A stretch of 64,000 nucleotides of DNA from Dyella sp. 2HG41-7. Its GTDB lineage: Bacteria; Pseudomonadota; Gammaproteobacteria; Xanthomonadales; Rhodanobacteraceae. Both the position numbers and the translations under genes were made by a program. Positions within the stretch are counted from its first letter, which is position 1. Each line of letters begins with the position of its first letter. The stretch is from the NCBI RefSeq assembly GCF_021390675.1, contig NZ_JAJEJV010000003.1, positions 172,293-236,292 of the forward strand. The letters are read 5' to 3'. The notes beneath the pieces were generated by a model, which did no database searches, had not been told where the DNA came from, and was given only the letters and a program-made list of their open reading frames with translations. This document shows positions 32,746 through 41,130 of the stretch, piece after piece.

Positions 32746-33648
32746 TCACGCAACGGGGCCAAAAATGAAACCGTGCTGCAACATGGGCGGGACCAGCCAA
32801 TGGTCGGCCAGCAAGAACGCGAACAGGGCCATCAAATAGACGATCGAATATTTGAACGTGCGCATGGCGAAGTATTCGTCCGGCGGGTTCATGAGGCGGA
32901 TCGCGTAATAGAGGAAACCGGCGCCCAGCACCACCGCCCCGCCGAAATAGATCAGGCCGCTGTGGCCGGTAATGGACGGCAGCACGCTCACCAGCACCAG
33001 CAGGATCGTGTAGAGCAGGATCTGCCAGCGTGTATACGTTACGCCGTGAGTCACCGGCAGCATCGGAATTTGCGCGCGTGCGTAATCGTCGCGGCGGAAG
33101 ATCGCCAACGCCCAGAAATGCGGAGGCGTCCAGACGAAAATAATCAGGCACATCTGCAGCGCAAAGGGATGCAACGCACCCGTCACGGCCGTCCAACCCA
33201 ACACGGGAGGAATCGCGCCAGCCAAACCGCCAATCACGATGTTCTGCGGCGTGGCGCGTTTCAGATACGCGGTGTAGACCAGCGCATAACCGATCAAACC
33301 GCCAAACGTCAGCCATGCGGTGAGCACGTTAACCAAGGTGGCCAGCACCACCATCGACAACGCGCCGAGCACAATCGCAAACACCAACACTTGTCGCGCG
33401 CGCAGCGTGCCGGTCGCGAGCGGACGTCGCGCCGTACGCGCCATCAATTTGTCGATGCGTTCGTCGATCAAGTGATTGAACGCCGCCGCGGAACCCGACG
33501 CCATCCAGATGCCTAGCGTGCCGAACACTAGCGCACGCCACGGCGGAATGCCTGGCACCGCGAGAAACATCCCGATCACCGCACAGAACACCAGCAACGC
33601 GACCACGCGCGGCTTGGTGAGCTGCAGATATTCACGCACCAGCATCAT
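32746..33648 (-). CDS. cyoE: Protoheme IX farnesyltransferase
   Basis: 300 residues (also called CtaB). It converts heme B to heme O, the first step to heme A for the aa3 oxidase. A UbiA-type prenyltransferase with about nine membrane segments. The first Asp-rich loop reads [20 protein letters not shown]. The second loop, with [14 protein letters not shown] and [12 protein letters not shown], is also typical. Its ATG overlaps the ctaA stop by four bases (ATGA), so synthesis of heme O and heme A enzymes is coupled. Confidence 0.96.
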   Translation of the reverse strand: MMLVREYLQLTKPRVVALLVFCAVIGMFLAVPGIPPWRALVFGTLGIWMASGSAAAFNHLIDERIDKLMARTARRPLATGTLRARQVLVFAIVLGALSMVVLATLVNVLTAWLTFGGLIGYALVYTAYLKRATPQNIVIGGLAGAIPPVLGWTAVTGALHPFALQMCLIIFVWTPPHFWALAIFRRDDYARAQIPMLPVTHGVTYTRWQILLYTILLVLVSVLPSITGHSGLIYFGGAVVLGAGFLYYAIRLMNPPDEYFAMRTFKYSIVYLMALFAFLLADHWLVPPMLQHGFIFGPVA

Positions 33649-34802
33649 GCAAACGACCTCATATCATCCGCATGCCACGACTGCAGACGCGCGAAATTCG
33701 CCAACAACACAAACAACAACAACGCCGCGCCGCCGTTGTGCATCGTCGCCACGGTCAACGGCAATCCGAATTGCACATTGCTGACACCGAGCACGATCTG
33801 GATCACCAAGGCTACGGCGACCGCGATGCCGCCAAGTCGGAATCCGTTTCGCACCAGTCGATACGCAAGCCACGAGAGATAACAGAACACCACCAGCGCA
33901 CCGAGGCGATGCACGATCTGAATCGCGCTGCGCGCCGCCATATCGAGCACGCCACCTTCGTAGTTCACGCCGATTTCCCGCGACAGCTCGAAGCCGTGGC
34001 GAAAATCGGTCGGCGGCGCCCATTGGCCAAGGCATGTCGGAAAATCCGTGCCGCAAGCGAGCGCGGCGTAATTGGCGGACGTCCATCCGCCCAACGCAAT
34101 TTGGCAGGCCAGCAACACAATGCCGATAACGACAGCGCCTCGCAACATCGCGTAGCGGTTATCCGGCGAGCCGACGCCGTTGTAACGCAGCGCGACGTAG
34201 GCAAGCAGACCGAATGTCGTCATGCCGCCGAGCAAATGTCCCATCACCACAATGGGTTTGAGCAGCAGCGTTACCGTCCACATGCCGAGCATGGCCTGAA
34301 AGATGATCACCGCTAACGCCAGCACGCTCATCTTCAACGCGGCGCGCTCGCGCAACCAGAACGAACCAGTGGTCGGCAAAAGTATCGCGAGCAACGCCAA
34401 GCCCGACGACCCATCGCGCTCGCCATGCAAATAAAGCGCGACACCTGTGGTTGCGAAAATCGCGCTCACGATGATCGCCAGCATCACCAATCGATCTCGC
34501 CGCGCCGCCAGCAAACCAAGCAACAGCACTAACACGCCAAGCGTGCCGGCCAGCATACGGTGCACTTGTTCGCGCCACGCCTTGGTCGATTCATAAGGGC
34601 GATCCGGAAACGCCGCATCCGCCTGCGCCACGGCCTGCGCGTGATGCGGCCAAGTGGCCTGCCCGTAGCAGGTCGGCCAATCCGGGCAGGAAAGCCCCGC
34701 GTTTGATAGCCGGACGAACGCGCCGAACATCACCAGGCCGAACGCAAAAGCCGCCGCCAGCACAGCGAGATAGGGAATGATTTTTCGCGCGCGCAGGACC
34801 AT
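33645..34802 (-). CDS. ctaA: Heme A synthase (COX15/CtaA family)
   Basis: 385 residues, eight membrane segments. It oxidises the C8 methyl of heme O to give heme A. Family features: [21 protein letters not shown] near residues 28-48, conserved His in EQVHRMLAG and VMGHLLGG, and [11 protein letters not shown] plus [12 protein letters not shown] in the second half. The ATG at 34802 shares one base with the upstream stop (TGATG). A TTG one codon earlier is the alternative. Confidence 0.96.
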   Translation of the reverse strand: MVLRARKIIPYLAVLAAAFAFGLVMFGAFVRLSNAGLSCPDWPTCYGQATWPHHAQAVAQADAAFPDRPYESTKAWREQVHRMLAGTLGVLVLLLGLLAARRDRLVMLAIIVSAIFATTGVALYLHGERDGSSGLALLAILLPTTGSFWLRERAALKMSVLALAVIIFQAMLGMWTVTLLLKPIVVMGHLLGGMTTFGLLAYVALRYNGVGSPDNRYAMLRGAVVIGIVLLACQIALGGWTSANYAALACGTDFPTCLGQWAPPTDFRHGFELSREIGVNYEGGVLDMAARSAIQIVHRLGALVVFCYLSWLAYRLVRNGFRLGGIAVAVALVIQIVLGVSNVQFGLPLTVATMHNGGAALLLFVLLANFARLQSWHADDMRSFA

Positions 34803-35371
34803 CAACGAATCACCTTCTGCAGATCCTTGCGAAGCCCGCTGGGATCGAATCCCACAGGATACCGCGCCAACGCCGTGCCGTCGGACTCGACCAATAAAGC
34901 GCTGACGCTGTCGGGCGTGGTGGGACGATAGGCCGCGAGGCTTTTATTCACGTCGTCGCCAATCGCCCAGTAGCTCTCCATACCGTCTTTCGCCGCACCG
35001 GCAGGCGGCTGCCCGACATAGAGCAGCCGCAAGCGGGACATGTTGGCATTGAGCGTGATGCGCGCGGCGGCCATCTTGGTCAGCACGTCGATGCATTGCG
35101 CGGCGCAATCCGGTCCCGGCAAAGCGATCAGCGTCATGCGCGGCGAGCTGTCGCGCCACGCCCATTCGTGCCCGTCGGCGAGGCGCACTTGCACATGTTC
35201 CTGGTCGAAGTTGCGTTGCGGCAGCACCGGTTCGCCATTGGCTTTACCCGACGGCTGCCAGCCGCTCATATTGAGCAAGCCCGCCGCGATGATCGGCGCG
35301 CCAAACACCAACACCACCAAGAGAAATTTCAGGCGGCTTTTGCGCAGGTTGGAAGGGTTCGAAGTATTCAT
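34802..35371 (-). CDS. Membrane-anchored Sco/thioredoxin-like protein of the cta locus
   Basis: 189 residues with one N-terminal membrane anchor (about 16-37) and a periplasmic domain. A CAAQC pair (C-x3-C) in a GPDCAAQCIDVL context after a beta strand is reminiscent of the copper-binding CxxxC of Sco1/SenC, and DGTALARYPVGFDPSGLRKDL ends like a thioredoxin fold. Position between surf1 and ctaA is conserved in Xanthomonadales. A copper-delivery or redox role in oxidase assembly is inferred. The ATG at 35371 has a poor ribosome-binding site; a TTG lies at 35410. Confidence 0.6.
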   Translation of the reverse strand: MNTSNPSNLRKSRLKFLLVVLVFGAPIIAAGLLNMSGWQPSGKANGEPVLPQRNFDQEHVQVRLADGHEWAWRDSSPRMTLIALPGPDCAAQCIDVLTKMAAARITLNANMSRLRLLYVGQPPAGAAKDGMESYWAIGDDVNKSLAAYRPTTPDSVSALLVESDGTALARYPVGFDPSGLRKDLQKVIR

Positions 35372-35422
35372 GCGTTTTCGGATTCGAATTTTTCTCTTGC
35401 GGAGAAGCAACGTGTAAGTCGA

Positions 35423-36160
35423 TTAGCCATCGCTCGTGCTGCGCCGCTTTTTGCGATGCAGGAACAGGAAAATCGCCACGGCGGCGATGGCGAACGTAAA
35501 CCATTGAAACGCGTAAGCACGATGTCGCGCGGGCGGCATCGACGAAAGATCGAGCGTATGCACGCGCAGGTAAATCGCAGACGGATCTTTGTCCAGCGAC
35601 AACATGCGCGGATAAAGCGCCGTGTGAAGATCGTCGGCTACTTGATGAAGGTCCAAGTAAATCGACGTTTTCGGCCACTGCGTTTGTCGCGCCAACGCAT
35701 TGCCGCCCATCTCCAATCCTGTGCCAGGCGATGGTTGATACAAACCTTCCAACGTTTGCGCATCGCTGGGCAACGGCGGCAATTGCGGCGGCGTATCGGT
35801 GCCATTGCCCGGCAAAAAACCGAGATCGACAAGCAAGAGCTTTTGCTGATGCGCCGGAAGGAAGGGAACGAACACTTCCACGCCGCCAAGACTGTCGTGT
35901 CGCGGATTATCCAAGAGGTACACGCGATCGGTCAGATAATGCCCCTGCACACGCACGCGCGGATACGCATCGACGGGGGGCTGGTCGGCCACCGCATCGA
36001 ACGGTTGCAGGGGCGCGCCGGCCGCTGCGGCATACCGCCGCAGAAGTTCGTCTTTGAAGTCCGCGCGATGCAATTGCCAGACGCCAAGACGCGCAAAAAC
36101 AAGCACGCCGAGCGCTGTCAGCAGCACCGACCACCACGCTGGCCGACGCATGAAGGTCAC
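35423..36160 (-). CDS. SURF1 family cytochrome oxidase assembly protein
   Basis: 245 residues with a membrane segment at each end (about 10-27 and 215-235) and a periplasmic domain between, the SURF1 topology. Typical stretches: RLGVWQLHRADFKDELLRR, RVRVQGHYLTDRVYLLDNP and HRAYAFQWFTFAIAAV. SURF1 helps insert heme A into subunit I. The GTG at 36160 has GGAG 7 bases upstream; the ATG three codons later has none, so I prefer the GTG. Confidence 0.92.
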   Translation of the reverse strand: MTFMRRPAWWSVLLTALGVLVFARLGVWQLHRADFKDELLRRYAAAAGAPLQPFDAVADQPPVDAYPRVRVQGHYLTDRVYLLDNPRHDSLGGVEVFVPFLPAHQQKLLLVDLGFLPGNGTDTPPQLPPLPSDAQTLEGLYQPSPGTGLEMGGNALARQTQWPKTSIYLDLHQVADDLHTALYPRMLSLDKDPSAIYLRVHTLDLSSMPPARHRAYAFQWFTFAIAAVAIFLFLHRKKRRSTSDG

Positions 36161-36219
36161 GCGTTTACTCCGCGGTGCGTCGCTATACTGGCGATGTCGA
36201 GCCTGCTTGGGATTCTCAC

Positions 36220-36435
36220 GTGGAAACCATCTACAAAGTCGCGTTGGTGATCATGTTCCTGGTGGTGATTTTCAATCTCGGCCAGGCACTGTATTTCATG
36301 ATGACCGACAAAGACGGCAGCAAACGCACCGCATGGGCGCTCACCCGCCGCATCAGCTTTTCCCTGTTGCTGATCGCCATGGTGATCATCGGTATCCGGA
36401 TGGGTTGGATCCACCCGCACGGTGTGGGCCAGTAA
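36220..36435 (+). CDS. DUF2909 / twin-transmembrane protein
   Basis: 71 residues with two membrane helices (about 5-25 and 42-62) around YFMMTDKDGSKRTAWALTRR, the DUF2909 family layout. Family members sit in cytochrome oxidase loci, but their function is unproven. I chose the GTG at 36220; the ATG at 36175 would put codons across TATACT (36184-36189), a likely -10 element. It lies on the strand opposite the other genes of the locus, between surf1 and ctaE, as in Xanthomonas. Confidence 0.82.
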   Translation: METIYKVALVIMFLVVIFNLGQALYFMMTDKDGSKRTAWALTRRISFSLLLIAMVIIGIRMGWIHPHGVGQ

Positions 36436-36484
36436 TTGTAGCCGGGTGCCTCGATCGGCACGCGACGCTGCGACGTTCCGGCAC

Positions 36485-36514
36485 AAAAAAAGCCCGCCTT
36501 CCGGCGGGCTTTTT
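36485..36514. terminator. Bidirectional intrinsic terminator
   Basis: AGCCCGCC (36491-36498) and GGCGGGCT (36503-36510) flank a TTCC loop, with an A run before (36485-36491) and a T run after (36510-36514). It serves both the DUF2909 gene and the convergent ctaE. Confidence 0.9.
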
Positions 36515-36534
36515 CGTACCTCTGGCGATACCGC

Positions 36535-37422
36535 TCAGAGGATATAGACGAACATAAACAGGCCCAGCCAGACCACGTCCACAAAGTGCCAGTACCAGGC
36601 CACGGCTTCGAAGCCGAAGTGGTGGTCCTTGCTGAAGTGACCGGCCAGCACGCGCAGCCAGATGATCGCCAGCATGATGGTTCCCAGCGTCACGTGCAGG
36701 CCGTGGAAGCCGGTGAGCATGAAGAAGGTGCAGCCATACACGCCGGAGCCGAGCGTGAGGTTCAGTTCCTTATAGGCCTCCATGTATTCGTGGGCCTGGC
36801 AATACAGGAACGAAGCGCCCAGCAACACGGTGAAGCCCAAAAACGCCAGCACCTTGCCGCGATGACCGGCCTTCAACGCGTGATGCGCGATCGTCACCGT
36901 GACGCTGGAGCTGAGCAGGATCAGCGTATTGATCAGCGGCAAACCCCACGGCGCGATGGTCTGGAAGTTACCGCCCACATGGCCCGGGCCATTGCCGCCG
37001 CCCGCGCCCCACGCCGCCGCGTAATCGCTCCACAGGAACTGGTGCGTGAGCACGCCATGACCTTCGCCACCCAACCACGGCACCGAGAACATGCGGATGT
37101 AGAACAGCGCGCCGAAGAACGCCGCGAAGAACATCACCTCGGAGAAGATGAACCACATCATGCCCATGCGGAACGAGCGATCCACCTGGCTGTTGTAGCT
37201 GCCCGCCATCGATTCATGGATAACCGAGCGGAACCATCCGAAGAACATGCATAGAACGCCGACGAAGCCGATCAACAGCATCGTCTTGCCGAAGCCGCTT
37301 TCGCCCGGCTCGGCGTTAAGCCAATGCGCCGCTCCGAAGACGGTGAGGAACATGACCACCGCGGCCACGATCGGCCACTGGCTCTTGCTCGGTACGTAGT
37401 AGATGTCGTGCTGCTGACCCAT
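36535..37422 (-). CDS. ctaE: Cytochrome c oxidase subunit III
   Basis: 295 residues, seven predicted membrane helices. Subunit III stabilises the proton-pumping core and the oxygen path. Signatures: MGMMWFIFSEVMFFAAFFGALF, GWFRSVIHESMAGSY, and the C-terminal GFHGLHVTLGTIML...VAWYWHFVDVVWLGLF. A Gly/His-rich loop (about 115-150) matches proteobacterial aa3 subunits. Last gene of the structural operon, ending at a bidirectional terminator. Confidence 0.96.
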   Translation of the reverse strand: MGQQHDIYYVPSKSQWPIVAAVVMFLTVFGAAHWLNAEPGESGFGKTMLLIGFVGVLCMFFGWFRSVIHESMAGSYNSQVDRSFRMGMMWFIFSEVMFFAAFFGALFYIRMFSVPWLGGEGHGVLTHQFLWSDYAAAWGAGGGNGPGHVGGNFQTIAPWGLPLINTLILLSSSVTVTIAHHALKAGHRGKVLAFLGFTVLLGASFLYCQAHEYMEAYKELNLTLGSGVYGCTFFMLTGFHGLHVTLGTIMLAIIWLRVLAGHFSKDHHFGFEAVAWYWHFVDVVWLGLFMFVYIL

Positions 37423-37466
37423 GGTGTGCTTCCCGTAGCGGTTCCTGATGACCTACGTGCCCGGCT

Positions 37467-37649
37467 TTACTGCATGAGTGAATCGATTTGGTGCTGATGA
37501 ACCTGTGGATGATGCTGAAGCCAAATCATCTGCGCGATCGAGAACACGAACACGCCGAAGGCGACGATGCCGATGATCGTGGCGGTGCGTCGCGCACGAC
37601 GCAGCCGCTGCTCTTGTCCCGTTTCGAGCGCGCGATGATCGAGCTTCAT
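37467..37649 (-). CDS. Small single-pass membrane protein of the oxidase operon
   Basis: 60 residues: a basic N-terminus (GQEQRLRRARRT), one membrane helix (about 23-44, TIIGIVAFGVFVFSIAQMIW) and a His/Gln-rich tail. It starts four bases after the ctaD stop and precedes ctaE by 44 bases. A small protein at this place is common in related cta operons and is sometimes named a small assembly protein. In Xanthomonas a cox11/ctaG gene follows it; here there is none. It does not carry the Cox11 PLYD or CxC copper motifs, so I do not think it is a Cox11 remnant. Confidence 0.72.
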   Translation of the reverse strand: MKLDHRALETGQEQRLRRARRTATIIGIVAFGVFVFSIAQMIWLQHHPQVHQHQIDSLMQ

Positions 37650-37653
37650 GCGA

Positions 37654-39270
37654 TCAATCCTCGACGTGACCGTGAGCCAGTTCTTCGTCGTGAATCACCG
37701 GCGCGATGGTGAAGCTGTGGTGCGGCGGCGGCGAGGACAACGTCCACTCCAACCCGCGCGCGCCTTCCCACACACGATCGGTGGCTTTCTTCTTGGAGAA
37801 CCACACGCAGTGGATAACCACGCCCAAGAAGATCAACTGCGAAGCGCCAAACAGGAAGCCGCCGATCGAGCTGATCATGTTGAAGTTGGCGAAGGCCACG
37901 TTGTAATCCGGAATACGGCGCGGCATGCCGGCCAATCCCAGAAAGTGCTGCGGGAAGAACAACACGTTCACCCACACCACCGAATTCCAGAAATGCACCT
38001 TGCCCCAGAATTCGCTGTACATATTGCCGGTCCACTTCGGGATCCAGTAATACGTCGCCGCGATGATGGCGAAGATCGCACCCGTCACCAGCACGTAATG
38101 GAAGTGCGCCACCACGAAGTAGGTGTCGTGATATTGGAAGTCCGCCGGCACCAGCGCGAGCATCAGGCCGGAGAAACCGCCGATGGTGAAGAGAATCACG
38201 AACGCCACCGCGAAAAGCATCGGCGTTTCGAACGTCATCGAGCCGCCCCACATCGTGGCGACCCAGTTGAACACCTTCACGCCGGTCGGCACCGCGATCA
38301 GCATCGTCGCGTACATAAAGAAGATTTCCGCGCCGAGCGGCAAGCCCACCGCAAACATGTGGTGCGCCCACACGATGAACGACAGGAACGCAATCGACGC
38401 GATGGCGAACACCATCGCCTTGTAGCCGAAGATCGGCTTGCGCGCGAAGGTGGGAATGATCTCCGAGATGATCCCGAACGCGGGCAGGATCATGATGTAC
38501 ACCTCGGGATGACCGAAGAACCAGAACACGTGCTGGAACAGCACCGGATCACCGCCGCCGGCGGCGTCGAAGAAGTGCGTGTTGAAGTACTTGTCGGTGA
38601 GCAGCATCGTCACCGCGCCCGCCAACACCGGCATCACCGCGATCAGCAGGAACGCCGTGATCAGCCAGCTCCACACGAACACCGGCATCTTCAACAGATC
38701 CATGCCCGGCGCGCGCATATTGAGAATGGTGGCGATGATGTTGATCGCGCCCATGATGGAGCTGATACCCATCAAGTGCACCGCGAACACCACGTACGCG
38801 GTCGACGCGCTCTGCAGCGACAGCGGTGGGTACATTGTCCAACCGCCGGCGGGACCGCCGCCCGGCAGGAACAGCGTGGACAGCATCAGCGCGAAGGCGA
38901 ACGGCAGAATCCAGAACGAAAGATTGTTCATGCGCGGCAACGCCATGTCCGGCGCACCGACCATCATCGGAATCATCCAGTTGCCCAGGCCTACGAAGGC
39001 CGGCATCACGGCGCCGAAGATCATGACCAGCGCATGCATCGTGGTCATTTCGTTGAAGAAGTACGGCTGCACCAGCTGCAGGCCCGGCTTGAACAACTCC
39101 GCGCGAATGATCATCGCGAAGCTGCCGCCGATAAAGAACATCAGCAATGAAAAAACCAGATACAGCGTGCCGATGTCCTTGTGGTTGGTGGACATCACCC
39201 ACCGCTGGAAGAAATTCTGATGCTCGTGATGCTCGTCGTGATGATCATCGTGGGTGGCTGCGTGGGCCAT
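37654..39270 (-). CDS. ctaD: Cytochrome c oxidase subunit I
   Basis: 538 residues, twelve helices. The heme a/a3-CuB subunit where O2 is reduced. Ligand motifs are present: TTMHALVMIFG (heme a His), GHPEVYIMILPAFGI (CuB His and cross-linked Tyr), VWAHHMF (CuB His pair) and VVAHFHYVL (heme a3 and heme a His). The extreme N-terminus (MAHAATHDDHHDEHHEHQNF) holds seven His in its first 17 residues, which may bind metal. AGAGGT lies before the ATG at 39270. Confidence 0.97.
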   Translation of the reverse strand: MAHAATHDDHHDEHHEHQNFFQRWVMSTNHKDIGTLYLVFSLLMFFIGGSFAMIIRAELFKPGLQLVQPYFFNEMTTMHALVMIFGAVMPAFVGLGNWMIPMMVGAPDMALPRMNNLSFWILPFAFALMLSTLFLPGGGPAGGWTMYPPLSLQSASTAYVVFAVHLMGISSIMGAINIIATILNMRAPGMDLLKMPVFVWSWLITAFLLIAVMPVLAGAVTMLLTDKYFNTHFFDAAGGGDPVLFQHVFWFFGHPEVYIMILPAFGIISEIIPTFARKPIFGYKAMVFAIASIAFLSFIVWAHHMFAVGLPLGAEIFFMYATMLIAVPTGVKVFNWVATMWGGSMTFETPMLFAVAFVILFTIGGFSGLMLALVPADFQYHDTYFVVAHFHYVLVTGAIFAIIAATYYWIPKWTGNMYSEFWGKVHFWNSVVWVNVLFFPQHFLGLAGMPRRIPDYNVAFANFNMISSIGGFLFGASQLIFLGVVIHCVWFSKKKATDRVWEGARGLEWTLSSPPPHHSFTIAPVIHDEELAHGHVED

Positions 39271-39329
39271 GGCCGAAAACCTCTACCTCAATGAATGCGT
39301 TGGCGTGAACTGCAAGTGCAGCCGAGTGA

Positions 39330-40295
39330 TCAACCTTGATTGTTGTGCGCGGGCGAAACCTGCGCGGTCGTTTGCGCAGGCGTCGCGGTCGTCGCCGCCG
39401 GCGCGGGCGCGGCCGGCTTCTGCTGATCGGCCAGCCACTTGGCGAAGTCTTCCTTCGACACGGCTTTGACCACGATCGGCATGAAGCCGTGATCCTGGCC
39501 GCACAGCTCGGCGCACTGGCCGCGATACACACCCGGCACCTTGATGTTGGTCCACGTGGCGTTGATCACGCCCGGAATCGCATCCATCTTCCAGCCCAGC
39601 GCGGGCACGAACCACGAATGGATCACGTCGTCGGCCGTGATCACGAAACGAATCTTGGTATCGACCGGCACCACCAGCACGTGATCGACGTTCAGCAGGT
39701 ACGTGTTCTCGTCGCCCACCTTCACCGCATACGGATCGAGGCCCGAGTTCAACTGGCGCGTGGCGTTGCTTTGATCGTCCAACCGCGACATGAAACCGAC
39801 ATGGCTGATCGGCTTGCCGAGGTAATCGACATAGTCGTAGCGCCACTTCCACTGATAACCGGTGACTTTCACCGTCATCTGCGAACCGGTGGTGTCGGAG
39901 AACTGCTTCAGCCCATCGGTGGCGAGCCACGCCAAGCTGATCAGGATGATGACGGGGATGGTGGTCCAGATAATTTCGATCACCGTGTTGTGCGACCACT
40001 TCTCCGGCACCGCGCCGCGCGATTTGCGGAAGCGGAACATCGCGATGAACATCGCGCCGAATACGAGAATGCCGATCACCACGCACACGCCCAACGCGAC
40101 ATTGTTGAGGTCGTAGGGAACATGCGAATACGTCGTCACGCCGGGCGTGAGATTCAACTGCCCAGGCTGCGGATTGGCCAGAACGGAATTGCCGAACAGG
40201 CTGAGGGCCCCTACCCCCAACGTCGCGATGACATGCTTGAAGTGCCTAAAACCCTTGAACCGGATGTCGTGCTTTCCGATGCCGCCAGCTGTCAT
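39330..40295 (-). CDS. ctaC: Cytochrome c oxidase subunit II
   Basis: 321 residues. A signal peptide (cut near VLA-NP, about residue 40), two membrane helices, then the periplasmic CuA domain. The domain has GYQWKWRYDY (aromatic electron-entry patch), HSWFVPALGWKMDAIPG and the binuclear CuA site CAELCGQDHGFMP. A Pro/Ala/Thr-rich tail of about 35 residues follows. The ATG at 40295 has AAGGTG about 6 bases upstream; the frame above it is a shadow. No C-terminal cytochrome c domain is present. Confidence 0.96.
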   Translation of the reverse strand: MTAGGIGKHDIRFKGFRHFKHVIATLGVGALSLFGNSVLANPQPGQLNLTPGVTTYSHVPYDLNNVALGVCVVIGILVFGAMFIAMFRFRKSRGAVPEKWSHNTVIEIIWTTIPVIILISLAWLATDGLKQFSDTTGSQMTVKVTGYQWKWRYDYVDYLGKPISHVGFMSRLDDQSNATRQLNSGLDPYAVKVGDENTYLLNVDHVLVVPVDTKIRFVITADDVIHSWFVPALGWKMDAIPGVINATWTNIKVPGVYRGQCAELCGQDHGFMPIVVKAVSKEDFAKWLADQQKPAAPAPAATTATPAQTTAQVSPAHNNQG

Positions 40296-40314
40296 GTTTG
40301 CACCTTTGTTGAAC

Positions 40315-40803
40315 CTACCTGTGCTTTGCCTGTGCCTGCACATCGGCCAGCAACGCCCTGAGTTTCCGGAATAGCTCGGCGCGCTCCTCCTCTGTGAGGA
40401 AAGCCCCAACCTCCAGCTTGCGTCCATGCGACGACAACAACAATCGGTAACGCCCCTCCCCTGACTCCAGCAGCACGCGCACCCAATAGGATTGGAACCG
40501 CGTGCAGCGGCGACCTGGCAGGGTTTGCACCTCCAGCGACGCCGTGTCGAGGGTGATGCGTTCGCTGCGGTCGCCGGCCCGCCACGCCACGCTCAACGCG
40601 ATGGCCAGGGCGGTAGCCTCGATCAGGGCGAACAACGGGGCGAACACGTCGCCCTGCCACGCTCCCAGACCTGCCGTTATCAACGCCAGCGCAGCCAACA
40701 CCAGGATCAAGCGACGAAGACCGCGTCGGCTGAGCACGCGATTGGGCCGAAGCCACAACGTCACGTACGGCAGGCCGCCGAGGGCTGGTCGAAGCACGAT
40801 CAT
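40315..40803 (-). CDS. DUF2244 domain-containing protein
   Basis: 162 residues, MIVLRPALGG start. Two hydrophobic segments (about 30-66) near the N-terminus are followed by a soluble beta-rich part (VQTLPGRRCTRFQSYWVRV...GRKLEVGAFLTEEERAELF). This is the DUF2244 pattern: membrane-anchored proteins often encoded next to oxidase subunit II genes. Function unknown. It ends 19 bases before ctaC, so it is probably the first gene of the oxidase operon. The ATG at 40836 is a weaker alternative start. Confidence 0.78.
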   Translation of the reverse strand: MIVLRPALGGLPYVTLWLRPNRVLSRRGLRRLILVLAALALITAGLGAWQGDVFAPLFALIEATALAIALSVAWRAGDRSERITLDTASLEVQTLPGRRCTRFQSYWVRVLLESGEGRYRLLLSSHGRKLEVGAFLTEEERAELFRKLRALLADVQAQAKHR

Positions 40804-41130
40804 GGAAGTCCGGCGTGCCTGGAACGTTCCGATCATAGGCCGCGCCGTCACAGCGGGCAAGGATGGGTGCAGCGTCTTGCAAGGCCGGCGGGACGCTTGA
40901 AAACGCGCGCGAATGCCTGCCTGCGCAGCGTGGAATCTTTCACGGGAATACGCGCGGTTCCCGCTGCGACATTTTGTAGCAACGGGCGCAGACCGAGCAG
41001 CCTCGGCTGTCACACCCGTGCAACCGGAGGGGGAACCCCGTCCCGGACCCGCGGATTTTCCTTATTCCTTCTATACGGATGCGCCCGGTCACAGCCCCCC
41101 GTACAATTTGCAATTCCCCATCGTCCGGCC
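40804..41130. other. Divergent intergenic region, DUF2244-ctaC operon versus putA
   Basis: 327 bases without a gene. It should hold the promoters of the oxidase operon (minus strand) and of putA (plus strand). TACAAT at 41102-41107 is a plausible putA -10 element 24 bases before the ATG, but no good -35 was found. No clear inverted repeat was found. Confidence 0.45.

Noticed and set aside
37467-37649. Remnant of cox11 between ctaD and ctaE
   Set aside because: The 60-residue product has a complete start, helix and stop but none of the Cox11 motifs, so it is a separate small gene.
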